DNA from: Hormiphora californensis
Taxonomy: Eukaryota > Ctenophora > Tentaculata > Cydippida > Pleurobrachiidae
DNA: 64,000 nt
Direction of reading: 5' to 3'
NCBI GenBank assembly: GCA_020137815.1
Contig: CM035352.1
Location: 3,762,385-3,826,384 of the forward strand
The notes under the pieces are model-generated. The model saw only the letters and a list, made by a program, of their open reading frames with translations. It was not told the DNA's origin and ran no database searches. The first letter of the stretch is position 1. Every line of letters begins with the position of its first letter. This document shows, one piece after another, positions 21,957 through 31,427 of this stretch. The position numbers and the translations under genes are program-made.

Positions 21957-23825
21957 TTAAAAAAAGCGGCAAGATAGCGGCAGATATTCCTCACATATTC
22001 TAAAGTTAAGACGGTTTTGGAAGATAAGGACCAATTTTGAAATTTTAACTTCCTTTATCTTTTCACGAATTTGTTTTCGCCCGAGGCCATGAAGTGATAT
22101 CCACTTTTTAGTTGAGCCACTTCCATTTTCAGTTATGATGTAAGAGAAGACAACTGCATGACCAGGTGTTGTCCATATTGTGGCCTGGTAAGGCGCTGTA
22201 AAACCAAGTGCAGCCTCAAATGGATGCAGGTATGCACAACCTTCAATAGGACATTCAAACTCGTAGATATCGATCTCAATACACTTCTCATTCCTCAGAG
22301 AATTAAGAACATCTACTTTGTTGAGCTTGAATTCTACTACGACGAACTCTTTGTTGTGGTTTTTTACTTTTGGATCTGTATCAATTCCAGTCAGGAAAAT
22401 CAAAACCATTCGAATATCCTCAGAAAATTTTACTGGAAGAAGAAGCTGAGGAAGACGAGAGAGAATATGTTCCCTCATCTGCATGGTAACCGGAGTTTCG
22501 GTGTGGTAGAACCAAAGGAACATGTGATCGACAAACAAAAACAAAGGAGACGGATCGTCAACAGTACTGAAAGCGACACATTTATCCTGCAAAAGAAGGA
22601 CCTGCCCAAATGTTTCCAGTTTTCTCCATTGTCTCAGAAACCAGATAGCAGACTCTGCAGAGCAGATTCGGGAAATATGGTCTTCTACATGGGAAGAAAC
22701 TGGACGATTGAACGGCTCTGCCCAATATTCGGGAATCCTGGCGACACTGGCCGATGAAGAAGTTCTTGAAATTCCAGGGAAATAGAAAGTCAAGTTAGAG
22801 GATGTAGAATTACCACAGTTAGCCACCACCGAATCTTTGATAATTTTATCTTTTATGCTAGAATCCTTATCCAAATCTATGGACGATTGAGTAGACTCCA
22901 CGAAGACCCCTGTCTCCGTGGAAGCAGGAACATTTTCCGAAGATGGTTCACCAACGTGGTCAGTGGCCGGAGACGGAGGCCGAGAAGGGATTTGATTTGG
23001 CGATCCGAGAGGGTCGCTGCTCGTTGTACTAGTCGATGGTGGTGTACTCACGGCAGAACAATCCTTAGTGATCTGAATACAAAACTCCTTCACAACGGAA
23101 TAAGAGTCATCCGTCGATGTCAAGAACTTTGGGAGAAAACTAAGCTCTGTAAATCGCCGAGCTGGAACGCAGTCATCATTTCGCAAAAACCAGAGTAGCT
23201 TTCCTAAGATGAGAGGGTTATTTTCCACTGTTCTGCAGAGGTCAAGAAGTTTCGTCGGGTCTTTCTTGAGGTTTGGAAGGACTGGCGAATCTTTGTGAGC
23301 AGTTGCTAACAGAGCAAGAAGAAGCGTGTCCCTCCAAGGTGCAGGGTACTTTGAAGCGATCCTTTCAAACGTTTTCCGGAAACTTTTACCATCTTTAACG
23401 AATTCAGGAAACTGCTCAAGACAAAGTGTTTGCAGGGACTGTATTTCATAGACTATAGCAAATCCGAAACAAAGCTCTAGAACATCTTGCTTAACTGAGA
23501 CGTTTTTCCCGTGAAGGAATAGCAGACAGGTGTAAAATGCGTCTTTAAAATTCGGTAACTCTGCCAACGATTCATCGATTTCTAAACCATCTTGCCCAGA
23601 AAAAATTAGCCTTTCAAAAACAGGACTATGAAGAGCCAATATGACAGAGTTGACACGAAATGGAGATCCGGCAACATGGATAGTTACTGTGTGAGGAAGA
23701 TCTTGAGAGGTTTGGAATTTAGAAATATCTTTCTGCTCTGCAAGGTTTAGATCAACATTATCAGGACTGCTTCTTGTAGATTTGTTTACGCTCCAAAAGC
23801 TTACTGCTGCCTCAAGGTCATCCAT
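21957..23825 (-). CDS. BTB array gene C: BTB-BACK-like protein with one module
   Basis: Intact intronless 622-residue paralogue. It begins MDDLEAAVSFWSVNKS. BTB contains FRVNSVILALHSPVFERLIFSG. The BACK-like region has TVENNPLILGKLLWFLRND and FTELSFLPKFL, then a Ser/Thr-rich linker. It keeps a single module of the third (A-3) type: helical block SAIWFLRQWRKLETFGQVLLLQDKC, then CPIEGCAYLH at about residue 525, ending KLVLIFQN. The last 18 residues (RLNFRICEEYLPLSCRFF) have no counterpart in A or B, so the 3' end may be a truncation that read into new sequence. It shares its upstream region with gene D. Confidence 0.86.
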   Translation of the reverse strand: MDDLEAAVSFWSVNKSTRSSPDNVDLNLAEQKDISKFQTSQDLPHTVTIHVAGSPFRVNSVILALHSPVFERLIFSGQDGLEIDESLAELPNFKDAFYTCLLFLHGKNVSVKQDVLELCFGFAIVYEIQSLQTLCLEQFPEFVKDGKSFRKTFERIASKYPAPWRDTLLLALLATAHKDSPVLPNLKKDPTKLLDLCRTVENNPLILGKLLWFLRNDDCVPARRFTELSFLPKFLTSTDDSYSVVKEFCIQITKDCSAVSTPPSTSTTSSDPLGSPNQIPSRPPSPATDHVGEPSSENVPASTETGVFVESTQSSIDLDKDSSIKDKIIKDSVVANCGNSTSSNLTFYFPGISRTSSSASVARIPEYWAEPFNRPVSSHVEDHISRICSAESAIWFLRQWRKLETFGQVLLLQDKCVAFSTVDDPSPLFLFVDHMFLWFYHTETPVTMQMREHILSRLPQLLLPVKFSEDIRMVLIFLTGIDTDPKVKNHNKEFVVVEFKLNKVDVLNSLRNEKCIEIDIYEFECPIEGCAYLHPFEAALGFTAPYQATIWTTPGHAVVFSYIITENGSGSTKKWISLHGLGRKQIREKIKEVKISKLVLIFQNRLNFRICEEYLPLSCRFF

Positions 23826-23950
23826 TTTGTTTTTCCACTTTGTTACCTTTAGCTTTGTCTGCTTAGCCGGAGTTGGAGTGTGTGCTGTTCAGCCAGTCAT
23901 AAAGTGCTGCCTACAAGGGATAGGTGAGAGATTAGTGACTTTTAATCAGC
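23826..23950 (-). promoter_or_regulatory. Upstream block shared by BTB genes C and D
   Basis: The 125 bp before gene C contain CTGCCTACAAGGGATAGGTG and GAGAGATTAG. They are repeated with small changes before gene D (26673-26790: CTGCCTACAAGGGATAGATG). This differs from the A/B upstream block, so the array has two promoter lineages. Regulatory role inferred from conservation only. Confidence 0.4.
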
Positions 23951-24185
23951 TGATTTTGCTGTTAAAAGAGAAAATTAGTACTAGCAACCACCCTGTAGGA
24001 ATTTAGGAGCTGCAACTTATCTTTACCAAGTGACACAAAGCGAAACAGCCATTGAAAATTTAAAAAAGGTATGAAAAGTTATAAAACAGCATTGTATGCT
24101 AATTGTATAAAAATTGAAATAATCAACCAGAAACAAGCAACAACAAGTTCGCATTAAGCAAACTGCACTGATCACCTTCGAATTG

Positions 24186-26672
24186 TTATATTAAATAGTT
24201 TTTAAATATGAGAACCAATGTTGAATTTCTAACGCGGTTAATCATTTCACGAACTTCATTTCTTTCCAGTCCCTTTAGTGATACCCACTTTCTAGTAATT
24301 CCAGTTCCACTTTCAGTAAATATATACGAGAAGACAATCTCATGTCCACGGGTTGCTGTCGTTTTAATCTTGTAGGGTGCTGATAATTCAAGTGTTGCTT
24401 CAAACCGATGTGGAGATCTACAACCTTCAATTGGACAATCAAACACATCATCTGTCACGTTAATGCAGTTCTGGTACTTTAAGGAATCAAGAGTTTTCGC
24501 TTTGGCTATGACAAACCCCTTTGACACGAAATTGAAGTTCTTCTTTTCGACATATGGCCTGGAGAACTGCCTAGTATCAATACGTGCCAGGAAGTTCAAG
24601 ACCCAGCGTAGATCTTTGGAAAAGTTGGCCGGAAGAAGTCGCTGAGGAAGGTGATGAAGAATCCGGTCCCTCTGTTCCCTGGTAACCCGAGCTTTTGTAA
24701 AGTTGCACCAAAGGAACATGTGATCAACGAACCAGAAAAGAGGCCCCGGATCATCAACAGTACTGAAATCGACGCACTTATCAAGCAAAAGAACGAGCTG
24801 ATCAAACGTTTCTAGTTTTCTCCAATGTTTCAGAAAATCAATAGCAGACTCCGCAGAACTGATTTGGGATATTTCGTCGTTTACAGTAATTGCCGGCCAA
24901 TAAAATTGAGCTGAGTTGTCAGTGTCAAATGAAGAACTACTTGTAGATGAGGAACTGCTTGTAGATGAGGAAGAACTACTTGATGATGAAAGAGTTCTAC
25001 TTCTATAATATGTAGAAGAAGTTGTACCGGTTGTAGGTGTAGAAGTTGTACCGGTTCTAGGTGTAGAAGTTGTACCTGTTCTAGGTGTAGAAGTTGTACC
25101 GGCTATAGGTGTAGAAGTTGTACCGGTTCTAGGTGTAGAAGTTGTACCGGTTCTAGGTGTAGAAGTTGTATCGGCTATAGGTGTAGAAGTTGTACCGGTT
25201 CTAGGTGTAGAAGTTGTACCAGTTCTAGGTGTAGAAGTTGTACCGGTTCTAGGTGTAGAAGTTGTACCGGTTCTAGGTGTAGAAGTTGTACCGGTTCTAG
25301 GTGTAGAAGTTGTACCGGTTCTAGGTGTAGAAGTTGTACCGGCTATAGGTGTAGAAGTTGTACCGGTTCTAGGTGTAGAAGTTGTACCTCTAGATGAAAG
25401 ATTTCTACCTCTAGATGAATATATCATACCTCTAGAATCGTAATTTAGCAGGTAAGAGTCAGGAGGATATATTTGGGAAACTTGACTGGTAACAGATGAG
25501 ACCGAGGCTATGAATTGCTGTGTCAACCTTTCAACCAAAACCTTATTTATTCCCAAAGGTGTATGAGAAGAATCTACCATTTTATTCGTGGACGCTAGGA
25601 TATTATTCGGTAACAGCTTACCAACCGGGTTTAACTTTTCCAGGGTTGGGGGAATGGTTGGAGCATGAGGGGCGCTATTATTAAGCGAATTACATGCTGG
25701 CAAAGGAAAAGGAGCTTGATGTGGAGACTGGAGCTGGAGAGGGTTACAGAATGGCAGAGTCGGAGGAGTTTCTGGTGGGGCTAAAGTATTTGCAACAGAG
25801 TTTAACTTGTGTAGGGTGGGACGGGTGTTTGGAGCACTAGGGGCGCTATCATTAAGCGAACTGGAGGTTATCGGAGTCGGAGGAGTTTCTGGTGGGGTAA
25901 CCATGGCCGCACAATCCTTAGTGATCTGAATACAAAACTCCTTCACCTTAGAAACTGTATCATCTGTCGACTTCAAAAAGCTGGGAAGAAACGTTAGCTC
26001 TGTAAAGCGTTCGGCTGGAACCAAGCTATTATCTCGTAAAAACCAGAGTAGTTTCCCCAAAATCAGAGGGTTATTTTCCACCGTTCTGCAGAGATCAAGA
26101 AGTTTTGCAGGGTCTTTCTTGAGGTCTGAAAGGGCTGCAGGATGATTAGTAGAAAGAAGAGCCTCAAACAGTTTATCTCTCCATTGGGCAGGGTACTTTG
26201 AAGCAATCCTTTCAAACGTTTGCCGGAATCCTTCACCATCTTTAACGAATTCAGGAAACTGCTCAAGACAAAGTTTTTGGAGTGACTGTATTTCATAGAA
26301 CAAAGCAAACCCAAAACAAAGTTCTAAAACATCTTGCTTAACCGACACATTTTTACCATGTAGGAAGAGCAGGCAAGTATAGAATGCGTCTTCGAAATTC
26401 GGTAACTGTGACAACGATTCACCGATTTTTATATCATCCAGACCAGAGAAAATTAGCCTTTCGAAAACCGGACTGTGAAGGGCTAGAATTAAGGAGTTGA
26501 CACGAAAACGGGATCCAGCAACATGGATAGTTACTGTGTGAGGAAGATCTTGAGAGGTCTGGAATTTAGAAATATCTTTCTGCTCTGCAAGGTTTAGATC
26601 AACTTTATCAGGACTGCTTTTTGAAGATTTGTTTACGCTCCAAAAGCTTACTGCTGCCTCAAGGTCATCCAT
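24186..26672 (-). CDS. BTB array gene D: BTB-BACK-like protein with Ser/Thr/Pro repeat linker and one module
   Basis: Intact intronless 828-residue paralogue, closest to gene C over the BTB and BACK-like parts (FRVNSLILALHSPVFERLIFSG; PLILGKLLWFLRDN). The linker is enlarged. It first has two copies of a proline block (PPETPPT...), then a tandem of the octapeptide TGTTSTPR repeated about fifteen times, then a serine run. One module follows: SAIDFLKHWRKLETFDQLVLLLDKC, CPIEGCRSPH at about residue 746, ending STLVLIFKN. The linker is mucin-like in composition, but there is no signal peptide, so an intracellular disordered spacer is more likely. Function unknown. Confidence 0.87.
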   Translation of the reverse strand: MDDLEAAVSFWSVNKSSKSSPDKVDLNLAEQKDISKFQTSQDLPHTVTIHVAGSRFRVNSLILALHSPVFERLIFSGLDDIKIGESLSQLPNFEDAFYTCLLFLHGKNVSVKQDVLELCFGFALFYEIQSLQKLCLEQFPEFVKDGEGFRQTFERIASKYPAQWRDKLFEALLSTNHPAALSDLKKDPAKLLDLCRTVENNPLILGKLLWFLRDNSLVPAERFTELTFLPSFLKSTDDTVSKVKEFCIQITKDCAAMVTPPETPPTPITSSSLNDSAPSAPNTRPTLHKLNSVANTLAPPETPPTLPFCNPLQLQSPHQAPFPLPACNSLNNSAPHAPTIPPTLEKLNPVGKLLPNNILASTNKMVDSSHTPLGINKVLVERLTQQFIASVSSVTSQVSQIYPPDSYLLNYDSRGMIYSSRGRNLSSRGTTSTPRTGTTSTPIAGTTSTPRTGTTSTPRTGTTSTPRTGTTSTPRTGTTSTPRTGTTSTPRTGTTSTPIADTTSTPRTGTTSTPRTGTTSTPIAGTTSTPRTGTTSTPRTGTTSTPTTGTTSSTYYRSRTLSSSSSSSSSTSSSSSTSSSSFDTDNSAQFYWPAITVNDEISQISSAESAIDFLKHWRKLETFDQLVLLLDKCVDFSTVDDPGPLFWFVDHMFLWCNFTKARVTREQRDRILHHLPQRLLPANFSKDLRWVLNFLARIDTRQFSRPYVEKKNFNFVSKGFVIAKAKTLDSLKYQNCINVTDDVFDCPIEGCRSPHRFEATLELSAPYKIKTTATRGHEIVFSYIFTESGTGITRKWVSLKGLERNEVREMINRVRNSTLVLIFKNYLI
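25020..25390 (-). repeat. Coding 24-bp minisatellite in BTB-D
   Basis: About fifteen head-to-tail 24-bp units (GTTGTACCGGTTCTAGGTGT plus four bases on the plus strand), nearly identical. They encode TGTTSTPR with IAGT and IADT variants. Unit length is a multiple of three, so copy-number change keeps the frame. Near-identity implies recent expansion and likely polymorphism. Confidence 0.93.
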
Positions 26673-26915
26673 TTTGCTGCTTATTATGATTCCACTTTAT
26701 CACCCTTGTCCTTTAGTTGGAGTAAGTTTAGACAGTCATAGAATCCTGCCTACAAGGGATAGATGAGAGATTAGCGACTTTTAGATTCATTTTTTAGCTC
26801 AGTAGACTGTAGAGAAACAGCTTTAGGAAAAATAACCACAAGTATCAAAAATACATACAAGTCATTTTTTATAAAAACGCTGATTACAATACTGAACATT
26901 TAAAATAAAGATTCT

Positions 26916-29232
26916 TTAAAAGTTATAAACTACATTTAGCCAAAATACCGGAATACTTCTCATTTCCGTTTCAACAATCTGTAGCAATTCTGTACCCGTT
27001 TTAAGTCCAATAGGAACACGAACAAATGAACCGTCTGCCCGCACGATGAATCAGATAGTAATGTCGGATATTTACAACGTGGGTGTTTCTGTTTTGAACG
27101 CTAAATGGCCCATCAACTCCAAGTGGTGTTTCTTTATCGTCTAGTTGGATGGTGATGTAGAAGTCGTGAGTTTTCTGACACACCTCACATTTGACACTGT
27201 TCTGGATGAACGGGAGAGATCTGGATTTCTTGATGTGCTGCAAGGGGTGTTTCACTCTAGCCATTTCCACAGTGAACGTGATTTGGCTGTACAGGAGAAT
27301 ATTCTGTGATGACACGAAATTTTTCACACCGAATAGTTCGTCAAACACATCGTCAAGAAAGGTACACTCAAGATCGGTGTTTTGGAGGGCTTTTTGGAGA
27401 CGATTCTTATCTACCTTTGCACCACCTCCATTCCATTCAATCATGGCCTCCACACACAAATATGTAGTCATGTCACCCCCACAAAACTTAATAGCAGCAG
27501 AAATCAGATGGATGAATTGGTCAAAACTTGAGAGATCTCGGTATAACCCCCTTACTATGAAGTCCAGGACTTGTTTAGCGTTATGAAATGTAGCAACGCG
27601 GCGAGAGCCGTTGGACTTATCAGAGATATCGCTAGGCACTGAAACTTCTTGTTTCCCCTTTGAACCTTTGTTAACTTCTTCTTTTCCCTTTGGCAGGATA
27701 AGCACAATGGCAACGCTGGTGCTCTTTTGCAGGAAGTTAGTAACCTTTTCGGCTGAAGTGCCGGCAAGTGACATCCACCTGCACTCACCATGCCTCCCCT
27801 TGCTGGTAAGGTAAAAGAAACGAACTTTATGTCCAAGCGGTCGGGTTGTTGCAATCCGGCCTTGGAAAGGATCTCTACGAAAATCTATCAGGACGCTGAA
27901 GCTATTCGGTACCATCACAGTAAGTTTCTGATCCCGCATCAGCCTATTCTGCAATTCTGGAATTGAGTCAATGTCAAGAGACACGTATGACAACTCTTTA
28001 GAACAGTTCGATGGAAGGGGCCTGTTTGAATTCTTCCGCATCATACTGTCCAACACGTTTTCGATATCTTGGACTACCGCAGCTGGGAGGAGTTCGTGGT
28101 AGAACGACGCAAGGAACTTGCTCCGAATCCCCTCATTCATTCTCCAAGTTGTGACTCTGCCGAACCAAATAAAAAATGAGTCAATGTAAAGGAATAGGGC
28201 GTATGGGTTATCTGGTTTACACAACTCTGACACTGCTTGGCCGTAGGCAATGTAATCGTCGATTTTCCGGATATGCTTCCACATTTGTTGCTGGAAAAAT
28301 TTGACGGCATCGTAGCTGTTGGAAAACACAACAGGATTTGTTTCCCGCTCGCTGCCAGGATCGTTAAATGATGAAGATTCTTCCGATGCAATCGAGAGGG
28401 CCGGACTGGAATTGACAGAACCAAGAGACCCTTGCTTGTGTGGAGGTCTGGATGTTCCAATTACCTCACCCTTAGCGATCTGGATGAGAAACTTCCGGAC
28501 TGTATCAGCTTCCTCTCCGGTTGAACTTAGGTATTTCGATAGAAACTTCATCTGCTTGAACTGTTGGACTGTCAGGGATCGATTCTTTTGGAGAAACCAC
28601 AAGAACTTTCCGAGAGGTGTTGGTCGGTTTTCTAACCTCTGACACAATTCAATCAGCTTCGGTGTCTGGTTCTTAATGTCCGCTAAAATATTATTTGCTG
28701 GTGAAGGAATCAGGATTAGTTTCACGAGCAGCTCGTCAGACCATTTGTTGTCAATTTTCACTAAACGATAAAATGATTTGAAGAAGGAGATTCCATCGGT
28801 AATACCGCTAACAAACTGTCCAATAGACATGTCACGTAGGGAATCGATCTCGTAACATGTAGCGAACATGAAACACAGTTCCAGAAGCTTCTGGTCAACC
28901 GTGATTTCTTTGCCGTGAAGAAAAAGAATAGCGACATAAATTGCATCCTCCATGTGACTGACAAACAGTTCCCTGGATAAAATTATCTCTGTTTCCCCTG
29001 ACCAGATGAGCTTTTCAAAAACTTCGCTGTGCTGTGCCAAAACCAAAGAGTTGACGCTAAACTTGGACTCGTTTATTGTGATACAAGTAGTGTGACTGAC
29101 ATCTTGGCTGGTCTGAAACCGTGATAAATCCTTGGAATCTTTTAACTTCATTTTAAAACTCGACGGCGGATCTTCGAGCCCCCAGAAGTTCGCCGCAATC
29201 GATAGGTCATCCATCTGCTGATAAGGTATCAT
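26916..29232 (-). CDS. BTB array gene E: divergent BTB-BACK-like protein with two modules (one frame break near the end)
   Basis: The most diverged member. It starts at 29232 (MIPYQQMDDL) or at the inner MDDL (29214), which aligns with the other paralogues' start. BTB contains FSVNSLVLAQHSEVFEKLIWSG; the BACK-like part contains PLGKFLWFLQKN. Module one has the helical block and beta block but has lost the C-x4-C-x3-H box, keeping only LGHKVRFFYL. Module two has a shortened C-x2-C-x3-H box (CEVCQKTH). The frame as read stops at 27001-27003. Removing one G of the GGG near 27041-27043 continues into VRVPIGLKTGTELLQIVE and WLNVVYNF, which matches the C-terminus of A and B (INVVFRC), with a stop at 26916. 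A homopolymer error is therefore likely. As the outermost and most diverged copy it may resemble the founder gene. Confidence 0.83.
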
Positions 29233-29416
29233 TAAAATTCAAAATTGTATCGTGACTCGTGAGGAACATTGGAAATATTTGGGTCTGCACCGCGTGACCA
29301 GTCATAGCGCAAGCCGCAAAACAGCCAAGATGATGTGCACAGTGCAGGTTACGAAGGCGCAATTGCTTTGTACTGGGCGGTGATTGGGCAAAACAGGTCA
29401 CGCAGTTGGTCACCTG

Positions 29417-29490
29417 TTGGTGGCGCAGTCACCTCTCTACGCGGGCTTCGTTTTGGTGCGCACGAGTTGTAAGGGTGACTGCGTCACCAA
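29417..29490. mobile_element. Short TIR element, TTGGTGGCGCAGTCACC family, copy 1
   Basis: Inverted ends TTGGTGGCGCAGTCACC and GGTGACTGCGTCACCAA around a GCGGGCTTCGTTTT core. The same family is at 54650-54759. No clean target duplication is visible here. It lies just upstream of BTB gene E. Confidence 0.7.
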
Positions 29491-29622
29491 GCAGACCTGA
29501 ATATTTCTGCAGTTCCTGATAACTCGACATATGAAGATTGAAGCATAAGGAACAGTGCAGCTGGTAAGTCAGAACAAGACAGCTCCACACGCGAAAACTT
29601 GTTTCAAGTTTTATTTCAAAGT

Positions 29623-29700
29623 TTATCTGGTAGGAAATGTCAAGGCCTAACCCCAACCCAAACCCTAACCCTAACCCTGCTTTAGCCCTAACCCTAAAAA
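29623..29700. repeat. Interstitial telomere-like block, left inverted copy
   Basis: GTTTATCTGGTAGGAAATGT leads into CCTAACCCCAACCCAAACCC and several CCCTAA units. The whole block is repeated inverted at 39348-39429. CCCTAA/TTAGGG is the ancestral animal telomere repeat. Unrelated bases within the block show it is an old internal copy, not a chromosome end. Confidence 0.85.
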
Positions 29701-30020
29701 ACGTATTTCAGCGCTCACGAAACATGGTGTTTGATGTTTCAAACACCCAGATTTTAACGCTGGCCTTGGCATAGCCATACGCTGCACTCTGCAGGCCCCT
29801 TTACATGAGGGGGCTGCAGCACATTCCAAACGCTAGCCTTTTTTTTAAATCACTTTTTTTAACACCACGTTCCCTAAAAGAAAGAAAAAAGACATTTTTA
29901 AATTCTGGATAGGGATCCCTAAAAAAGTTCAGTATTTCAAACTTTTCAACACTACTTTAAACAAATTAATTTGAGGCGCGCGCCCGTGCGTTTTCGAATA
30001 TCCCTCTGTAGGCTCTAGCC
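29700..30020. other. Repeat-rich flank between the telomere-like block and the LINE
   Basis: Holds TGCAGGCCCCTTTACATGAGGGGGCTGCAG (foldback), GCACATTCCAAAC (near copies at 36843-36855, and inverted near 39600) and, at about 29908-29935, GATAGGGATCCCTAAAAAAG. The last recurs inverted near 37092-37120. No gene. It may include the LINE 5' UTR. Confidence 0.55.
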
Positions 30021-31427
30021 ATGCCAGATATGACAAATATGGCTACACCTACTGATGACAAAAGTGATGGCAATGCCCTTGCCGTTGGAAATCTTGTAAA
30101 CGCAGCAGATCCTCTTACCAAAAAGATCCTGTCTGCCTACCGCCATGATGTGGATTACACCAAGAATCTAGACATCATCCGCACATTCAACTGTGCTCAC
30201 CTGGAAGCCGCTGCATCATTTTTCGGTGCATCCCCCGGCTCACATGCAGATAAAACTAAGCGGTACCAGAACCGCACTACACTAGCTGACTACATCATCA
30301 TTCAGCTGGAAAGTCATTTTCCTTGTGACTGTGAGGGCTGTGGCGAAGGGTATGCAGTTAAACCAGGTGAATCTCCTCGTGTCCGCTGTTTTCTTTGCCA
30401 GCAGGGGTCTCATGATTGCGAGGCTATGGATGGCACCCTTGGGTCATTGACGGGGTCGGTCTGGTTGTGTCTGCCGTGCAAGGACAAAAACAACAAAATT
30501 GAAACCTTCATGTGCAACCGAAGTGCTGAAGATCCAGAATCAGTGTTATCTGATGAGGAATACGAGTTCAAAATCAGTCCAAAGGCAGGCCGTAGCGGTA
30601 AGAAGAAGAGGAAGAAGAAACAAGCTCCTGTCAAGAAAGATCCTGATGATCTGGTAACTCCTGTTGGTGGAGTGACAGTTCTAAAAGATGTGGATCTTGG
30701 AGACATATCTTCTGATGGAGAGGTGAAACCCCAAGGTGTTCCTAAATTCAGCAATGTTTGTGAACGTTATCTACTGAGAGACTGTCCCCATGGCCCAAAT
30801 GGTGACAAGTTGATCAGTGGTAAGCGTTGCAGCAAGGAACATCCCAAGAGATGCCTCCGTTATTGTCAGTTCGGAACGGCAACTCGTTCTGGGTGTAACT
30901 ATGGTGACCAGTGCCAGGATTTTCACCCACCTCTCTGCCATAAGTCTGAGATCTCCCGAGTCTGTACCGACAAAGAATGTAAAGACACACATTTAAAGAA
31001 CACTCGGAGAAGTGAAGTAGCCCCTACCAAGGGTAATTCATTGAAGACTGCTGGTAACAAAACCAGTGGTGTCCCTCAGAAAGTGGAGCAGAAAGAGACC
31101 CCTCGCTCAGCTCCTCCAAACCCAAAGAAGAAGAAGAAGAAGAAGATTAACAAAACTGAGACCGATCCCTGTGCCGCGACCAATGACATCCGTTCACAAG
31201 AGGATTTTCTCATGGCATTGATGGCCTCAGTGAGGGACGAGATTCTTCGAGAAGTAAAGACGTCACTGAACTCATCTCTACAGTCCTTCAGGGAAGAGAT
31301 GACGAGGGAACACACACCCCGGCCCAAACATCTGACACTCACACAACCAGGCCTGAACACCCCGACCAACTACCAAGGGGTTCTGGAACGGTTTCGGAAT
31401 TACTCCTCATCAACGCCCGCAGTTTAA
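30021..31427 (+). CDS. LINE ORF1 protein with PHD-like and CCCH zinc fingers
   Basis: 468 residues. Residues about 95-155 form a PHD-like cysteine cluster (CDCEGCGEGY ... CFLCQQGSHDC ... WLCLPC). A lysine-rich stretch follows (KKKRKKKQ). Residues about 240-330 form three CCCH-type units (CERYLLRDCPHG ... CSKEHPKRC; CQFGTATRSGCNYGDQCQDFHPPLC; CTDKECKDTH). After a second basic tract (PKKKKKKKIN) comes an amphipathic, probably coiled region (MALMASVRDEILREVKTSL). ORF1 proteins of this type bind the element RNA. It overlaps ORF2 by about 25 bases in a different frame. Confidence 0.85.
   Translation: MPDMTNMATPTDDKSDGNALAVGNLVNAADPLTKKILSAYRHDVDYTKNLDIIRTFNCAHLEAAASFFGASPGSHADKTKRYQNRTTLADYIIIQLESHFPCDCEGCGEGYAVKPGESPRVRCFLCQQGSHDCEAMDGTLGSLTGSVWLCLPCKDKNNKIETFMCNRSAEDPESVLSDEEYEFKISPKAGRSGKKKRKKKQAPVKKDPDDLVTPVGGVTVLKDVDLGDISSDGEVKPQGVPKFSNVCERYLLRDCPHGPNGDKLISGKRCSKEHPKRCLRYCQFGTATRSGCNYGDQCQDFHPPLCHKSEISRVCTDKECKDTHLKNTRRSEVAPTKGNSLKTAGNKTSGVPQKVEQKETPRSAPPNPKKKKKKKINKTETDPCAATNDIRSQEDFLMALMASVRDEILREVKTSLNSSLQSFREEMTREHTPRPKHLTLTQPGLNTPTNYQGVLERFRNYSSSTPAV

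Noticed and set aside
29640-29700. True chromosome end
   Set aside because: Telomere units are few, degenerate and mixed with other sequence, and coding genes lie on both sides.
30410-31369. Minus-strand open frames across the LINE ORF1
   Set aside because: Shadows of ORF1 in other frames, with no domain match.
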